Source: ANME-2 cluster archaeon
GTDB taxonomy: Archaea; Halobacteriota; Methanosarcinia; Methanosarcinales; Methanocomedenaceae
Length of the DNA: 8,143 nucleotides
Assembly: GCA_023544605.1 (NCBI GenBank)
Contig: JAMJFQ010000069.1
Span: 1 to 8,143, forward strand
Direction: 5' to 3'
Shown piece by piece: positions 6,697 to 8,143 of the stretch. The notes beneath the pieces are model-generated. The model was not told the origin of the DNA. It saw only the letters and a program-made list of their open reading frames with translations, and searched no databases. The translations under genes were made by a program, and so were the position numbers. The stretch's first letter is position 1; each line of letters starts with the position of its first letter.

Positions 6697-6939
6697 TTAG
6701 CGCAGGGATTTCATCTTGTTTTCAACTTCTGTTCCTATCTCGGTCAGTGAGAATGTTCCCTCGTTCTCTTCGACCAGGCCTTTATCCTGGAGTTCATCCA
6801 GTATCTTTGCGGCAGACTGGGGAATCATCCGGGCACGTTTGGCTAATAATTTTTGGTCAAGGGCTCCATGGTGGCCCAGTATACCCAATATCTTGTCGCG
6901 CTTATCATTACCTGAAACAAAACCTATTAATTCATCCAT
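6697..6939 (-). CDS. Small winged-helix DNA-binding protein, 80 aa
   Basis: A short archaeal-style winged helix-turn-helix protein, probably a transcription factor, with no other domain. Helix 1 is at about 12-22 (DKRDKILGILG). The helix-turn-helix region runs about 26-55 (LDQKLLAKRARMIPQSAAKI, LDELQDKGLVEE), and a short wing, EGTFSLTEIG, is at 60-69. The alternation of hydrophobic residues fits a MarR/ArsR-like fold; there are no metal-binding cysteines. The ATG at 6937-6939 is preceded by AAGGTGAT (6943-6950), a good ribosome-binding site that fixes the start. The gene is divergent from the SRP RNA and convergent with tRNA-Pro, with no co-transcribed partner. Its target is unknown; control of its own intergenic region is the simplest guess. 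Confidence 0.85.
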   Translation of the reverse strand: MDELIGFVSGNDKRDKILGILGHHGALDQKLLAKRARMIPQSAAKILDELQDKGLVEENEGTFSLTEIGTEVENKMKSLR

Positions 6940-6978
6940 GCTATCACCTTAATGATATTGGTCTGCCACATGGATAAG

Positions 6979-6987
6979 TTTATTGTA
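6979..6987 (+). promoter_or_regulatory. Candidate TATA box of the SRP RNA gene
   Basis: TTTATTGTA lies about 20-28 bp before the inferred 5' end of the 7S RNA, the normal TATA-to-start distance in archaea. The region 6940-7005 has to serve both the divergent winged-helix gene and this RNA. Confidence 0.45.
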
Positions 6988-7005
6988 TACAGGTACTATA
7001 GTGAA

Positions 7006-7328
7006 AGCTGGCAGGCTAGCCCGGGTAGTTAGGCGTTACCTGTAACCCGAAACCGCCGACATGCGGGGGGCGAAGCCAATGGAAGATGTTACCAATTATC
7101 TCTTCAACCTGCGGATATGACTGAGAAGCTCCGTCCTGTGGGGATGACGTTGGCATGGAGGCTTTCCTGAAGGTATGTTTCCATGTCTTAATTGAGAGTA
7201 CCGGCCCAGGCCCGGAAGGGAGCAGGCTTATCTCAAACAACCATCGCTCATGGGGTAGCGGGGTGGAGGACTGTTTGCGGACCATTGGAGGATGGGCGGT
7301 GCATCGACCAAAGGCGTGCCTGCCACTT
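7006..7328 (+). ncRNA. ffs: Archaeal signal recognition particle RNA (7S RNA)
   Basis: This RNA scaffolds SRP19 and SRP54 and directs ribosomes making membrane and secreted proteins to the membrane. The conserved helix 8 tip is explicit: CCGGCCCAGGCCC (7201-7213), tetraloop GGAA (7214-7217), GGGAGCAGG (7218-7226), closed by TGAGA/TCTCA (7193-7197 with 7231-7235). Helix 1 pairs TGGCAGGC (7009-7016) with GCCTGCCA (7318-7325). Helix 3 uses GGGT/ACCC (7023-7026, 7045-7048) and helix 4 uses CCGC/GCGG (7053-7056, 7063-7066). Part of helix 5 is CCAATGG/CCATTGG (7076-7082, 7282-7288). Helix 6 is GGCATGGA/TCCATGTC (7152-7159, 7180-7187). The length of about 320 nt is normal for archaea. The ends are inferred from helix 1 and may be off by a few bases. 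Confidence 0.96.
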
Positions 7329-7335
7329 AACCGGC

Positions 7336-7350
7336 CTATTTCTCTTTTCT
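7336..7350 (+). terminator. Pyrimidine-rich end signal of the SRP RNA
   Basis: About 8 bases after the end of helix 1, the plus strand turns to a T/C-rich stretch (CTATTTCTCTTTTCT), suitable for archaeal RNA polymerase release. It overlaps the last codons of the convergent 61-aa membrane protein gene. Confidence 0.4.
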
Positions 7351-7521
7351 ATATTCGTCAAGGAACAGGACAATAAAACCTATTACAGCAACTACCAGCA
7401 GTGATGGTACATCCAGGCTACCCATGAGCAAGTAGGTAAAAGTGGCTCCTACTCCGAAGATGACGATAAACTCGGCCAATACCTCAATAATATTTTGTCC
7501 TTTCACCTGACCACTTCCCAT
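7336..7521 (-). CDS. Small two-helix membrane protein, 61 aa
   Basis: I do not recognise the family. After a short polar N-terminus (MGSGQVKGQN) there are two clear hydrophobic segments, about 16-33 (AEFIVIFGVGATFTYLLM) and 38-54 (VPSLLVVAVIGFIVLFLD), joined by a tight loop, GSLD, and closed by the basic tail EYRKEK. The layout is a helical hairpin with both ends probably cytoplasmic. ATG 7519-7521 has no good ribosome-binding site; the in-frame GTG six codons in (7504-7506) is a weaker alternative. The stop lies close to the SRP RNA 3' end, and the 5' side faces the tRNA-Ser promoter. The two well-formed membrane segments argue for a real gene, but its small size keeps confidence moderate. 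Confidence 0.65.
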   Translation of the reverse strand: MGSGQVKGQNIIEVLAEFIVIFGVGATFTYLLMGSLDVPSLLVVAVIGFIVLFLDEYRKEK

Positions 7522-7551
7522 TAGTCTTAAATAACCACAATGAGAAAAGTG

Positions 7552-7560
7552 TTATATATT
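7552..7560 (+). promoter_or_regulatory. TATA box of tRNA-Ser
   Basis: TTATATATT lies 35-43 bp before the first base of the mature tRNA-Ser. It is close to the archaeal TATA consensus and is the best promoter match in the window. It predicts a 5' leader of roughly 8-15 nt that RNase P would remove. Confidence 0.65.
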
Positions 7561-7594
7561 GAAGATACCATGTAGATGCCGCCAGGGAATTTTT

Positions 7595-7679
7595 GACGAG
7601 ATAGCCAAGCCTGGTATGGCGCAGGATTGCTAATCCTGTGGTCATTCTGACCTCGGGGGTTCGAATCCCCCTCTCGTCG
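7595..7679 (+). tRNA. trnS(gct): tRNA-Ser (anticodon GCT)
   Basis: An 85-nt class II tRNA. The acceptor GACGAGA (7595-7601) pairs with TCTCGTC (7672-7678), discriminator G7679. The anticodon stem CAGGA/TCCTG (7622-7626, 7634-7638) encloses TTGCTAA, giving anticodon GCT at 7629-7631 for AGC and AGU codons. The long variable arm GGTCA-TTC-TGACC (7640-7652) is the serine identity element. The T arm is GGGGG-TTCGAAT-CCCCC (7655-7671). There is no encoded CCA and no intron. Confidence 0.97.
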
Positions 7680-7695
7680 TTTATCAATCTGTATA

Positions 7696-7701
7696 TTTTT
7701 T
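7696..7701 (+). terminator. T6 terminator of tRNA-Ser
   Basis: Six T lie 17 bases after the tRNA end, the usual archaeal stop signal for a tRNA transcript. The run overlaps the TAA stop (7700-7702) of the convergent minus-strand gene. Confidence 0.55.
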
Positions 7702-8143
7702 ACTCTGATTTTTCTTTGACAAGTCGTATGATATTGCCTTTGCCTTTTTTTATTTTGATGATCTTTCCATTATCATTCATTTTTGTAAGCACTGTACTGA
7801 CCTTAGATTTCGAGAGAGCGCTTTGTTTTACAATTTCTGATTGAAACTCCTGTCCACCGCTCTTTTTAAGAATTTGTTCTATCAATTCCTCATCTTCTAA
7901 AAATTCGGTTCTTGCAGGATTGAGTAATGAATCAGTCTGACTTTTAATGTCAGATAGTAAGGTTTTTCTCCGTTTCCAAACGAACACTGATGCACCAGCG
8001 AGGAGGAGGAAAAGTACTATTGTCCATATACCGGGACGATTATCTTCGTATGTAAGCACAAGTGCAGGTTCTCCTTTGTCAAAGTTTCGAGACACCGTAC
8101 CCTCCCATATCAATCCGTTCCCATCACGTCTATCATAGTCTGG
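7700..8143 (-). CDS. Membrane-anchored winged-helix protein, C-terminal part (5' end outside window)
   Basis: The frame is open to the right edge, so this is the last 147 codons of a larger gene; the TTG at 8111-8113 is probably an internal leucine. The visible protein begins with a polar segment, PDYDRRDGNG, then LIWEGTV and PALVLTYEDN, which look extracytoplasmic. One strong transmembrane helix, IWTIVLFLLLAGASVFVW, comes next, followed by the stop-transfer KRRKT. A linker leads to a C-terminal winged helix-turn-helix with ELIEQILKK, IVKQSALSKSKVSTVLTKM and a basic wing with IIKIKKGKGN. This matches the archaeal design of a surface or sensor domain joined through one membrane helix to a cytoplasmic DNA-binding domain. 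The ligand, target and N-terminal domains are not visible. The gene converges with tRNA-Ser. Confidence 0.85.
   Translation of the reverse strand, partial: PDYDRRDGNGLIWEGTVSRNFDKGEPALVLTYEDNRPGIWTIVLFLLLAGASVFVWKRRKTLLSDIKSQTDSLLNPARTEFLEDEELIEQILKKSGGQEFQSEIVKQSALSKSKVSTVLTKMNDNGKIIKIKKGKGNIIRLVKEKSE

Noticed and set aside
7016..7404. Open frames on both strands within and past the SRP RNA
   Set aside because: The region is fully explained by paired helices of the 7S RNA; the translations have no hydrophobic pattern or motif.
7484..7687. Minus-strand open frame of 67 codons across tRNA-Ser
   Set aside because: The start GIRTPEV is the familiar artefact of reading a tRNA-Ser gene backwards; it also overlaps the start of the 61-aa membrane protein gene.

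Overview
The window looks like a chromosome segment of a euryarchaeon, most likely a methanogen or ANME relative in or near the Methanosarcinales. Four things point there: an archaeal 7S (SRP) RNA with helices 3/4 and a closed helix 1; two tRNA genes with no encoded CCA; an archaeal-type HARP/UPF0278 protein; and TATA-like boxes with poly-T ends around the RNA genes. RecQ, FdhD and citrate synthase are compatible but not diagnostic. The lineage call is inference.

Layout, left to right. 1-207 is the decayed end of an IS4-type transposase on the minus strand. 252-1001 (minus) is fdhD, divergent from 1061-1825 (plus), a nitrilase-superfamily amidohydrolase. Then come three plus-strand genes: a protein-only RNase P homologue (HARP, 1920-2600), a tightly coupled small membrane protein (2604-2897), and a type II citrate synthase (2985-4178) whose N-terminus carries three copies of an 18-bp repeat. 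recQ (4206-6338, minus) converges on citrate synthase and has a near-perfect palindrome upstream.

The right quarter is a stable-RNA island on the plus strand: tRNA-Pro(GGG) at 6532-6606, SRP RNA at about 7006-7328 and tRNA-Ser(GCT) at 7595-7679. Three small minus-strand genes alternate with these: an 80-aa winged-helix protein, a 61-aa two-helix membrane protein, and a membrane-anchored winged-helix protein whose 5' part lies beyond the right edge.

The genes do not form one pathway. FdhD serves formate dehydrogenase maturation, citrate synthase feeds 2-oxoglutarate synthesis, RecQ acts in DNA repair, and HARP plus the tRNAs and 7S RNA belong to RNA processing and protein targeting. No CRISPR array, phage module or obvious new defence system is visible. 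The least explained items are the HARP/membrane-protein pair, the citrate synthase repeat, the membrane-anchored regulator and the recQ palindrome. Apart from the RNA genes there is no gene-free stretch over 300 bases.
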